This document shows positions 7,870-14,528 of a DNA stretch of 15,303 nucleotides, piece after piece. The notes below the pieces were generated by a model. That model saw only the letters and a list, made by a program, of their open reading frames with translations, was not told the origin of the DNA and did not search any database. Each line of letters begins with the position of its first letter. Position 1 is the first letter of the stretch. The stretch is taken from NCBI GenBank assembly GCA_036518955.1, contig DATDMG010000517.1, forward strand, positions 1 through 15,303, written 5' to 3'. Made by a program: the position numbers and the translations under genes. This DNA comes from DATDMG01 sp036518955. Its GTDB lineage: Bacteria; Actinomycetota; Actinomycetes; Actinomycetales; Kineosporiaceae.

Positions 7870-7940
7870 AGGCCTGGTGACGCCGGAGCATACGCATGGG
7901 TCGCCGGCCACGGGCCCGTACGTCGCGGATTCGAGGTCGG

Positions 7941-8687
7941 ATGAGTGCTGCTGAGGCGGTCGGCGACCGGCGCAGTCCGCTGCCGGACGCCGTGCTGCGG
8001 CCCGTGCGCGAAGGCAACGCCTTCGAGTCCACGGTCGAGCTGCTCGGCACCGCGATCCGGCTCGGTGTGTTCGCCCAGGGCGAGCGGCTGCCACCGGAGC
8101 GGGAGCTGGCCGAGCGGCTGCGCGTCGGCCGCGCCACCCTGCGGGAGGCCGTCGGAGCGCTGCGCGAGGCCGGCCTGGTGACCACGTCCCGCGGCCGGAC
8201 CGGTGGAACGGTCGTCGTCTACCCCGGTCCCGCCACCCGACCGGGCGGCCCTGCTCGGCTGCACGGGCGCAGCGAGGAGGTGGCCGACGTCCTGGCGTTC
8301 CGCCGGGTCGTGGAGCCGGGTGCGGCGCACCTCGCGGCGTCCGCGGACCTCACCGCCGACCAGCGATCGTGGCTCGTCGACGCGCTCGAGGCCACGAACG
8401 CCTCGACACCGGCCGGCGGACGACGAGTGGCCGACGCCCGGCTGCACCTGGCCGTGGCGACGTTGTCCGGCAGCGGGATGGTCGTCGAGGCGGTCACCCA
8501 CGCGCAGGCTCGGCTGTCCGAGCTGCTGGCCGAGATCCCGGTCCTGAGGCTCGACATCGAGCACTCCGACGGACAGCACGCCGGGCTCGTGGCCGCCGTC
8601 CTGCGCGGGGATGCCGAGGGCGCCCGCCGGGTGATGGAGGAGCATTGCGACGCGACGTCCGCGCTGCTGCGCGGGCTGCTCGGATGA
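7941..8687 (+). CDS. GntR-family transcriptional regulator (FadR/FCD subfamily)
   Basis: A 248-residue DNA-binding regulator. The N-terminal winged helix-turn-helix reads ERLPPERELAERLRVGRATL then REAVGALREAGLVTTSRGRTGG, the classic GntR signature. The C-terminal all-helical FCD ligand domain starts near VADVLAFRRVVEPGAAHLAA and carries the metal/ligand-site pattern DARLHLAVA, HSDGQHAGL and MEEH. FCD regulators usually respond to small carboxylates or amino-acid-derived ligands. The gene precedes the glutamine synthetase-like gene on the same strand and is probably the cluster's repressor, with a likely binding site at 8725-8757. I chose ATG 7941, with GAGG at 7933-7936; an in-frame ATG at 7896 would add 15 Arg-rich residues. 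It is separated from cysC by 71 nt. Confidence 0.9.
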   Translation: MSAAEAVGDRRSPLPDAVLRPVREGNAFESTVELLGTAIRLGVFAQGERLPPERELAERLRVGRATLREAVGALREAGLVTTSRGRTGGTVVVYPGPATRPGGPARLHGRSEEVADVLAFRRVVEPGAAHLAASADLTADQRSWLVDALEATNASTPAGGRRVADARLHLAVATLSGSGMVVEAVTHAQARLSELLAEIPVLRLDIEHSDGQHAGLVAAVLRGDAEGARRVMEEHCDATSALLRGLLG

Positions 8688-8724
8688 CCGGGCGAGCCGG
8701 CGGTCCGGCAGGTCGCGGGTGGTC

Positions 8725-8757
8725 GGGCAGCCGTGCTCGGCAGCACGGTGGGCAGCC
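8725..8757. promoter_or_regulatory. Inverted repeat flanked by direct repeats between gntR and glnA-like gene
   Basis: A perfect 7-bp inverted repeat, CCGTGCT-CGGC-AGCACGG (8731-8748), is bracketed by two copies of GGGCAGCC (8725-8732 and 8750-8757). It lies in the 141-bp spacer before the synthetase gene. Possible roles are an operator for the upstream GntR regulator or a hairpin terminating or attenuating the regulator transcript. The palindrome differs from the well-known FadR-type TGGTnnnnACCA core. Confidence 0.5.
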
Positions 8758-8828
8758 AGGGTTCGGTAGCGGGGCCGCCGGCGAGATGCGGCTCAGGCAC
8801 GGGCGAGCAGACGGAGCGAGGAGAGCCG

Positions 8829-10187
8829 ATGGCAGAAGCGGCGCCACTGACGCTGGACCGGTTGCGGCAGCTGGTCGGCAGTCGGGACGTGGACACGGTG
8901 GTGGTGGCGTTCACCGACGTCCAGGGGCGGCTGCAGGGCAAGCGAATGCAGGCGGACTACTTCCTGTCCGACGTCGTGACGCACGGCACCGAGGTGTGCA
9001 ACTACCTGCTCGCCGTGGACGTCGAGATGAACACCGTGTCCGGCTACGCCATCTCTTCGTGGGACAAGGGCTACGGCGACTTCGTGCTGCGGCCGGACTT
9101 CTCCACCTTGCGGCCCGTGCCCTGGCAGCCGGCCACCGCGTTGGTGCTGTGCGACGTCACCTGGCTCGACGGCGCCCCCGTCGTGCAGTCCCCGCGGCAG
9201 ATCCTGGCCGCCCAGGCCCGGCGCGCCCGGGGCCTGGGATTCCGGGCGCTGGCGGGGACCGAGCTGGAGTTCATGATCTTCGAGGAGACCTACGAGCAGG
9301 CGTGGGACTCCGGCTACCGAGGGCTCACGCCGGCCAACCGGTACAATGTGGACTACTCGATCCTCGGAACCTCGCGGGTCGAACCGCTGCTGCGCGACCT
9401 GCGCAACTCGATGGCGGCGGCGGGGGTCGTGGTCGAGTCGGCCAAGGGCGAGTGCAACCTCGGTCAGCACGAGATCGCCTTCAAGTACACGGACGTCGTC
9501 ACGACCGCCGACAACCACGTCGCCTACAAGACGGCCGCCAAGGAGATCGCTGCCCGGCACGGCAAATCCGTCACCTTCATGGCCAAGTGGGACCAGCGCG
9601 AGGGCAACTCCTGCCACATCCACCTGAGCCTGCGCGGCCGGGACGACGACGCGCCCGTGTTCGCCGACGGCCCCGGCCGCTCGTCGCTGTTCGAGGGGTT
9701 CGTCGCCGGGGTGTTGGCGACCATGCGCGAGTTCACCCTGCTGTACGCGCCGAACATCAACTCCTACAAGCGGTACGCGGCGGGCAGCTTCGCGCCGACC
9801 GCGGTGGCCTGGGGCGAGGACAATCGCACCTGCTCGGTCAGGGTCGTCGGCAGCGGGCGGTCGTTGCGGCTGGAGAACCGGGTGCCGGGTGGCGACGTCA
9901 ACCCGTATCTGGCCCTCGCCGGGATGCTGGCCGGCGGCCTGCACGGCATCGAGGCGGACCTGCCGCTCGAGCCGCCCCTGGTCGGCAACGCCTACCTCGC
10001 CGACCGGAGCCGCGTCCCGGCGACCCTCGCCGAGGCCCGCGAGCTGTTCGAGTCCTCCCAGATCGCCCGCGACGCCTTCGGCGACGACGTGGTCGACCAC
10101 TACGTGAAGGCGGCGGACGTCGAGCTCGCCGCGTTCAACGGCGTCGTGACGGACTGGGAGCGGCGCCGCGCCTTCGAGCGCCTCTGA
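8829..10187 (+). CDS. Glutamine synthetase-like gamma-glutamyl-amine ligase (GlnA3/GlnA4/PuuA type)
   Basis: A 452-residue glutamine synthetase-fold enzyme that would join glutamate to an amine with ATP hydrolysis. Seen in order: FTDVQGRLQGKRM, TELEF metal site (Glu145), SAKGECNLGQHEIAF, NSCHIHLSL, NINSYKRYAAGSFAPTAVAW, RVVGSG and RLENRVPGGDVNPYLALA. The tyrosine-bearing adenylylation loop of housekeeping GlnA is absent. Streptomyces paralogues GlnA3 and GlnA4 glutamylate polyamines and ethanolamine. The neighbourhood (aldehyde dehydrogenase, short-chain dehydrogenase, PuuD-like hydrolase) suggests the same kind of amine catabolism here; GlnA4 (Rv2860c-like) is the nearest context match. Start ATG 8829 is supported by GAGGAGAG at 8818-8825. 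The actual amine cannot be deduced. Confidence 0.88.
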   Translation: MAEAAPLTLDRLRQLVGSRDVDTVVVAFTDVQGRLQGKRMQADYFLSDVVTHGTEVCNYLLAVDVEMNTVSGYAISSWDKGYGDFVLRPDFSTLRPVPWQPATALVLCDVTWLDGAPVVQSPRQILAAQARRARGLGFRALAGTELEFMIFEETYEQAWDSGYRGLTPANRYNVDYSILGTSRVEPLLRDLRNSMAAAGVVVESAKGECNLGQHEIAFKYTDVVTTADNHVAYKTAAKEIAARHGKSVTFMAKWDQREGNSCHIHLSLRGRDDDAPVFADGPGRSSLFEGFVAGVLATMREFTLLYAPNINSYKRYAAGSFAPTAVAWGEDNRTCSVRVVGSGRSLRLENRVPGGDVNPYLALAGMLAGGLHGIEADLPLEPPLVGNAYLADRSRVPATLAEARELFESSQIARDAFGDDVVDHYVKAADVELAAFNGVVTDWERRRAFERL

Positions 10188-10255
10188 TCCCGCTCCGGGC
10201 GTCGTCACACCCCTCCGGCGGCGCCCGGGGCGGCCCGGTGCGTCCTGGCGACCCG

Positions 10256-10285
10256 TCCCTCGCCCCTCCGGTCCTTCGCCCCTCC
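10256..10285 (+). repeat. Short imperfect direct repeat before the aldehyde dehydrogenase remnant
   Basis: TCCCTCGCCCCTCC (10256-10269) and TCCTTCGCCCCTCC (10272-10285) match at 13 of 14 positions with a 16-nt period. They lie in the 112-nt spacer just ahead of the AAGGAG ribosome-binding site of the next gene. A third CCCCTCC is at 10210-10216. Function unknown; it may be a simple pyrimidine-rich tract. Confidence 0.5.
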
Positions 10286-10299
10286 CTGGAAGGAGTGCC

Positions 10300-11233
10300 A
10301 TGCCCGCCGTGCGCGAGGTGGTGGATCCGGCCACCGAACAAGCCGTCACCACCGTGGAACTGCTCGACGTCCAGGCGGCGGACGCGGCCGTCGAGCGGGC
10401 CCACCGGGCGCTGCCGGCGTCACGTTCGCCGAGCCCGTCGGCGTCATCGTGCCGTGGAACCTCCCGATGCCCATCGCCGGCCGGGGCTTCGCGCCGGCGC
10501 TCGCGGCGGGCTGCACGGTCCTGGTGAAGCCGGCGGAGCTGACCCCGCTGACCGCGATCAGGCTGGGGGAGCTGGCGCGCGAGGCCGGGGTGCCGCCGGA
10601 CGTGTTCCAGGTCCTGCCGGGCAAGGGTTCGGGGGTGGGCCGGCGGTTCGTCACGCACCCGCTGGTGCGCAAGCTGGTCTTCACCGGTTCGACCCAGGTC
10701 GGGACGGCGGTCATGGCGGGCTGCGCGGCGCAGGTCAAGGGCGTGACGCTGGAGCTGGGGGGGCAAGAGTGCCAACATCGTGTTCGCGGACGCCGACCTG
10801 GAGCGGGCCGCGGCGACGGCTCCGTCCGGCGTCTTCGACAACGCGGGCCAGGATTGCTGCGCGCGGCCCCGGGTTCTGGTACCCGCCGACCGTCGTCCTG
10901 CCGCGGGCGGCCGTCGACCGGGTGTGGCGCGAGGAGGTCTTCGGGCCGGTGGTCGCCGTGATGCCGTTCGACGACGAGGCCGATGCGATCGCCCGGGCCG
11001 ACGACACCGAGTACGGCCTGTCCGGCTCGATCTGGACCCGCGACGTCGGACGTGCCCTGCGGGTCGCCCGCGGGGTGGAGAGCGGCAACCTGTCGGTGAA
11101 CCCGCACTCGTCCGTGCGGTACCGGACGCCGTTCGGCGGATTCAAGCGATCCGGTCTGGGTCGCGAGCTCGGCCCGGATGCGCTGGCCGCCTTCACCGAG
11201 ATCAAGAACGTCTTCGTCGCCGCCGAGAGCTGA
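10300..11233 (+). pseudogene. Aldehyde dehydrogenase remnant (two internal deletions plus frameshift)
   Basis: Aldehyde dehydrogenase sequence is spread over all three + frames. From ATG 10300 (AAGGAG at 10290-10295) the N-terminus MPAVREVVDPATEQAVTTVE runs to about 10411. It then jumps in another frame to GVTFAEPVGVIVPWNLPMP, skipping about 90 residues present in the family. At a run of seven G (10757-10763), one extra base breaks LELGGKSANIVFADADLE. The frame continues through FDNAGQDCCARPR, which holds the catalytic Cys, to about 10864. It then jumps again to GPGFWYPPTVV, losing about 75-80 residues, and ends normally with PFGGFKRSGLGRELGPDALA. In total about 311 codons remain of an expected 480-490. 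The enzyme would have oxidised the aldehyde from a gamma-glutamyl-amine. It cannot be functional as read; a sequencing or assembly error is possible, especially at the G run. Confidence 0.88.
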
Positions 11234-11262
11234 CCGCCACCGAGCCAGAGAGGGTATCGTCC

Positions 11263-12027
11263 GTGGAGCGATTCAAGGATCGGGTCGCCGTCGTCACCGG
11301 CGCCGCCAGCGGCATCGGTGCGGCGACCTCGCGGCGGCTCGCCGCGGAGGGCGCCACCGTCGTCGTGGTCGACACGAACACCGAGACCGGCCCCGCCCTC
11401 GCGGAGGAGCTGGGTGGGACCTACCTCGAGGCGGACGTCACCAACGAGGCCGACAACGAGCGCGTGTACGCGACCACGGTGGCGCGTTACGGCCAGGTGG
11501 ACGTCGCCTTCCACAACGCCGGCATCTCCCCGCCGGACGACGACTCCATCCTGGTCACCGGGCTGGACGCCTGGCGGCGGGTGCAGGAGGTGAACCTCAC
11601 CTCGGTCTACCTCGGGTGCAGGGCGGTGCTGCCGCACATGCTCGGGCGCCGGAAGGGGGCGATCATCAACACCGCGAGCTTCGTGGCCACGCTCGGCGCC
11701 GCGACGTCGCAGATCTCGTACACGGCGAGCAAGGGCGGCGTGCTGGCGATGACCCGCGAGCTCGGCGTCCAGTTCGCCCGCGAGGGGGTCCGGGTGAACG
11801 CGCTGTCGCCCGGTCCGGTCGCCACCCCGCTGCTGATGGAGCTGTTCGCCAAGGACGTCGAGCGTGCGCAGCGACGGCTGGTGCACGTGCCGATGGGCCG
11901 CTTCGCCGAGCCCTCCGAGATCGCTGCCGCGGTGGCCTTCCTCGCCAGTGACGACGCGTCGTTCATCACGGCCAGCAACTTCCTGGTCGACGGGGGGATC
12001 ACCGGCGCCTACGTGACCCCGCTGTGA
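11263..12027 (+). CDS. Short-chain dehydrogenase/reductase (SDR)
   Basis: A 254-residue classical SDR, an NAD(P)-dependent alcohol/ketone oxidoreductase. It shows TGAASGIG (12-19) for cofactor binding, VVVDTN after the second strand (an Asp there usually favours NAD), FHNAGIS, catalytic Ser139 (NTASF), Tyr153 and Lys157 (YTASK), and the C-terminal FLVDGGITGAY. Start GTG 11263 has GAGAGGG at 11248-11254 upstream. It begins 30 nt after the aldehyde dehydrogenase remnant and overlaps the next gene by 4 nt (GTGA). The same gene order neighbour exists in the M. tuberculosis Rv2857c-Rv2860c set, from memory. Its substrate in this pathway is not known; oxidation of an amine-derived alcohol or hydroxyacid is a reasonable guess. 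Confidence 0.9.
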   Translation: MERFKDRVAVVTGAASGIGAATSRRLAAEGATVVVVDTNTETGPALAEELGGTYLEADVTNEADNERVYATTVARYGQVDVAFHNAGISPPDDDSILVTGLDAWRRVQEVNLTSVYLGCRAVLPHMLGRRKGAIINTASFVATLGAATSQISYTASKGGVLAMTRELGVQFAREGVRVNALSPGPVATPLLMELFAKDVERAQRRLVHVPMGRFAEPSEIAAAVAFLASDDASFITASNFLVDGGITGAYVTPL

Positions 12028-12797
12028 GCGCGCGCGGTGGCGCGGGGGCGCCGGTGATCGGCATCTCGGCCTACGCCGTCCGGGCCGCCTGGGGCGTCTG
12101 GGACGCCGACGCGACGCTGGTGCCGCAGGCGTACGTCGCGGCCGTGGCCCGCGCCGGCGGGTTGCCCGTCGTGGTGCCGGCGGTGCCGGGCCGCGTGGAC
12201 GGCGTGCTCCCGCGGATCGACGGCCTGATCGTCGCCGGCGGACCGGATGTCGACCCGGCCCGTTACGGCGCCGAGCCCGGCCCCGACACCCAGCCCCCGA
12301 GCCGGGTGCGGGACACCGCGGAGACCGAGTTGCTCACAGCGGCGCTGCGGCGGGGCGTCCCCGTGCTGGGCATCTGCCGGGGGATGCAGGTCATGAACGT
12401 CGTGCGCGGCGGGACGCTGGTCCAGCACCTGCCCGACGCGGTCGGCACCGATGTCCACTGCCCGACACGGGGGCTCCACGGCCGGCACGACGTCACGCTG
12501 GTCGGGGGCACCAGGCTGGCCGCGGCGCTCGCACCGGCCGGGCCGACCGTGTCGGTACCGACGTACCACCACCAGGCGGTCGACGTCCTGGGCGAGGGCC
12601 TGGTGGTGAGCGCGCGGGCACCGGACGGCGTGGTGGAGGCCGTCGAGGATCCTGCGCGCTCGTTCTGGATCGGCGTCCAGTGGCATCCGGAGGCGGGAGA
12701 GGACCTGTCGCTGTTCCGGGCGCTCGTCGAGGCGGCCCGACGCGAGGCCTGGCGCGGGCTCCCCGGCCCTCCGGCCACCGTGGTGACCGGGCGATGA
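12024..12797 (+). CDS. Class I glutamine amidotransferase, gamma-glutamyl-GABA hydrolase (PuuD) type
   Basis: A 257-residue peptidase C26/PuuD-like hydrolase that would cleave the gamma-glutamyl amide and release glutamate from the oxidised intermediate. The triad is visible: Cys118 in LGICRGMQVMN, and His221 with Glu223 in VQWHPEAGED. The N-terminal VIGISAY and the DGLIVAGGPDVDPARYG stretch are typical of the family. GTG 12024 overlaps the SDR stop by 4 nt, and the gene's own stop overlaps the next ATG by 4 nt, so translation is probably coupled through all three genes. Its presence with the ligase is the strongest argument for a gamma-glutamylation route. It is a stand-alone hydrolase with no synthetase domain. 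Confidence 0.9.
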   Translation: MSARGGAGAPVIGISAYAVRAAWGVWDADATLVPQAYVAAVARAGGLPVVVPAVPGRVDGVLPRIDGLIVAGGPDVDPARYGAEPGPDTQPPSRVRDTAETELLTAALRRGVPVLGICRGMQVMNVVRGGTLVQHLPDAVGTDVHCPTRGLHGRHDVTLVGGTRLAAALAPAGPTVSVPTYHHQAVDVLGEGLVVSARAPDGVVEAVEDPARSFWIGVQWHPEAGEDLSLFRALVEAARREAWRGLPGPPATVVTGR

Positions 12798-13105
12798 TCG
12801 GACCGGAGATCCCGGACCTGGAGCGGGAGGCGATCCGGCTGGCGGACCGACTGCGGGTGCTGGGCCCGCGGTGGGCGGCCCGGGCGCACGCGCCCGACGC
12901 GGACGTGATCGGCGCCGTCCGGGAAGCCCTGCAGCGCCTCGCGGATCTGGCGGCCGACGCCGCCCGGACCCCTCGCCGTGAGGTACCGCGACTGGCCCTG
13001 CACGCGCTCGCTGACCAGGCGCTGGTGCTGGCCCGGGAAGCGGCCCGGGCCGGGGCCACCGACGCTGCGTACGAGACCCTGGTCGGCTTGCGCCGGAGGC
13101 TGTGA
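12794..13105 (+). CDS. Small helical protein of unknown function, translationally coupled
   Basis: A 103-residue protein starting at ATG 12794, which overlaps the amidotransferase stop as ATGA. I do not recognise a family. It is rich in Ala, Arg, Leu, Asp and Glu, has no Cys, and no membrane segment or signal peptide. Long stretches such as DLEREAIRLADRLRVLGPRW and DADVIGAVREALQRLADLAA look like amphipathic helices, suggesting a small helical bundle or partner protein. Tight overlap with the hydrolase gene, and placement before a terminator-like hairpin, make it the last gene of the gamma-glutamylation operon. It could be an accessory or regulatory subunit, but nothing in the sequence proves this. 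Confidence 0.65.
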   Translation: MIGPEIPDLEREAIRLADRLRVLGPRWAARAHAPDADVIGAVREALQRLADLAADAARTPRREVPRLALHALADQALVLAREAARAGATDAAYETLVGLRRRL

Positions 13106-13152
13106 CGTCGTCCGCCGGTCCGTGATGCACCTGGGGTTGTCATGCTGCCGCC

Positions 13153-13182
13153 CCCGGCCTGGCTGGTGGTCAGCAGGCCGGG
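13153..13182. terminator. Hairpin between convergent genes (bidirectional terminator candidate)
   Basis: CCCGGCCT (13153-13160) pairs with AGGCCGGG (13175-13182), and GCTG (13162-13165) pairs with CAGC (13171-13174). This gives a 12-bp stem with a single bulged G and a 5-nt loop, GTGGT. It starts 47 nt after the stop of the + strand operon and covers the stop codon of the minus-strand gene. No T tract is present on either side. Confidence 0.6.
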
Positions 13183-14528
13183 AGGGTGGTGGTGTCGAGC
13201 GGGGTCTGGCCGGTGACGGACGGGGCTGGGCCGACCTGGTCGGGGGTGATGTCCCACCAGCCGTAGCCGGGCTGGACTTCGTGGGGATCGGCGTTGGTGA
13301 GGCTGACGCGCAGGACGGGCCGGACGGGTGAGCTGGAGTCGGGGAAGGGCGTGGTGGTCTTGCACCAGACCATGACCTGGCGGGTTGCGGGTGCGGTGGG
13401 GGCGGAGGCGGGGCCCAGCAGGAGCCGGGCGGCGGCTCCGGGCGCGGTGGGGACGTCGCCGAAGGTGCAGGTGTTGGCGGCGGCGGTGGCGCAGCGGGCC
13501 AGGGCGGTGCCGCGGTAGTTACCCGCTCCGAGCAGGAACGCGGGTTTCCAGCCGGGGTCCGGCGCGTCGCACGCGCCTGTCGTCGGGCAGAGGCGGGTCT
13601 GCGGTGGCGGCGTCATCGGCAGGTTCCCGGTCGCGGGCGCCCCGGTCAGGCGCCGTCTCGGGGGCGGGGCGGGGCTGCCTCCCGACGAGCCGGCACCGTT
13701 GATGGTGTCGAGGATCCACTGCCGGTACGCCCAGACCGGCTGCTCGTAGGAGGCGCGAACCGGCTGTCCATAGAGGTTTCCCGTCTCGTTGACATGGCGA
13801 TATTCCGCGGCGGTCGTGTTCACTCCGGTCAAGATACCCCCGGGTCCGAAGATGCCACTGCCGACATCAAGGGGGTCGGTTTCCAGGCCGATCACCATGG
13901 GTTGGATACTCGGGGGAAACGCCTCCGCGAAATCATTGTCAGCGCGGCGCCCTGCGGCCGCGTTCTCGGTCGCGACGGGATCGTAGGCAATCGTTGATGC
14001 CATTCTCAGGACGGTTCCGTCATGGGTCTCTTCTGGCGTCCCCCAGCCGAACGCGTAGAGCGGAGAGAAGCGGGCAGGGGGTCTGGTGGCGAGCTGGCGA
14101 ATCACCATGTTCTCCGGAACGGGGTCGGCGAGATGCACCATCACCACGTTACCCTGGGGAGGCAGCACGACCCTGTCCATCCGCCGCACATTAGTTTGAT
14201 CGGTGTGGTCGCCGGCATTATTGACGACGCCGAACCGGATCGTATAGTCCCTCAGATCTGTGCTCGTCACCACTTGTTGGGAGGTGAGCACCCAACTGCG
14301 GCCCACCAGCGTCCCGCCGCCCTCGAACTCGCCGCCGTAATAGATGCGAACCTGTGCCGTGCTGAACGTCGCGGGGTCGCCGGTCACCGCTTTTCCTGGT
14401 GCTGCGGGCTGGCTCATCAGCGCCGCCACGGCGAACACCACCAGCGCCCCGACCAGGGGGATGCGGACCCGGAGGCTGCGCACCAGTGATGGTGCCGACC
14501 GCCGTCCAACGGTCTGGGCTGCTGTCAC
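13170..14528 (-). CDS. Exported trypsin-fold pseudoprotease with unrecognised six-cysteine C-terminal domain
   Basis: A 452-residue protein with start GTG at 14528, preceded by GGGAG 5 nt upstream. A basic N-terminus and a hydrophobic segment (about 23-38, IPLVGALVVFAVAALM) suggest export or membrane anchoring. Residues about 55-300 read as a trypsin-like domain: GGTLVGRSWVLT, YAFGWG, GSGIFGPGGILTGVNT. All three triad positions appear changed. WVLTAAHCV is WVLTSQQVV (Gln85 for His), the DIAL strand is NVVMVHL (Asn127 for Asp), and the D-S-G-S-G active-site loop is D-V-G-S-G (Val222 for Ser). It is therefore probably a non-catalytic binding or scaffold protein. A Pro/Ser/Gly linker (about 305-335) leads to a C-terminal region with six Cys (CPTTGAC, ARC, NTC, VWC, final C) and GWWDITPDQ that I do not recognise. 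An upstream ATG at 14687 would add 53 residues and hide the signal segment. Confidence 0.75.
   Translation of the reverse strand: MTAAQTVGRRSAPSLVRSLRVRIPLVGALVVFAVAALMSQPAAPGKAVTGDPATFSTAQVRIYYGGEFEGGGTLVGRSWVLTSQQVVTSTDLRDYTIRFGVVNNAGDHTDQTNVRRMDRVVLPPQGNVVMVHLADPVPENMVIRQLATRPPARFSPLYAFGWGTPEETHDGTVLRMASTIAYDPVATENAAAGRRADNDFAEAFPPSIQPMVIGLETDPLDVGSGIFGPGGILTGVNTTAAEYRHVNETGNLYGQPVRASYEQPVWAYRQWILDTINGAGSSGGSPAPPPRRRLTGAPATGNLPMTPPPQTRLCPTTGACDAPDPGWKPAFLLGAGNYRGTALARCATAAANTCTFGDVPTAPGAAARLLLGPASAPTAPATRQVMVWCKTTTPFPDSSSPVRPVLRVSLTNADPHEVQPGYGWWDITPDQVGPAPSVTGQTPLDTTTLPAC

Noticed and set aside
5449..8094. Very long minus-strand open frame (881 codons) across the Bax inhibitor-1 and cysC genes
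   Set aside because: It covers two recognisable + strand genes and reads as low-complexity Arg/Gln/His/Pro-rich sequence; typical GC-driven shadow.
8369..10300. Long + strand frame from inside gntR through the glutamine synthetase-like gene that joins the aldehyde dehydrogenase C-terminus
   Set aside because: Only the part after about 10865 is real coding sequence (the aldehyde dehydrogenase remnant); the rest is out of frame with gntR and the synthetase.
8793..10841. Long minus-strand frame opposite the glutamine synthetase-like gene
   Set aside because: No motif, no ribosome-binding site, and antisense to a strongly conserved enzyme.
10780..11262. N-terminal extension of the short-chain dehydrogenase into the upstream gene
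   Set aside because: That part is aldehyde dehydrogenase sequence followed by out-of-frame noise; the SDR fold begins at GTG 11263 with its own ribosome-binding site. A true fusion is not supported.
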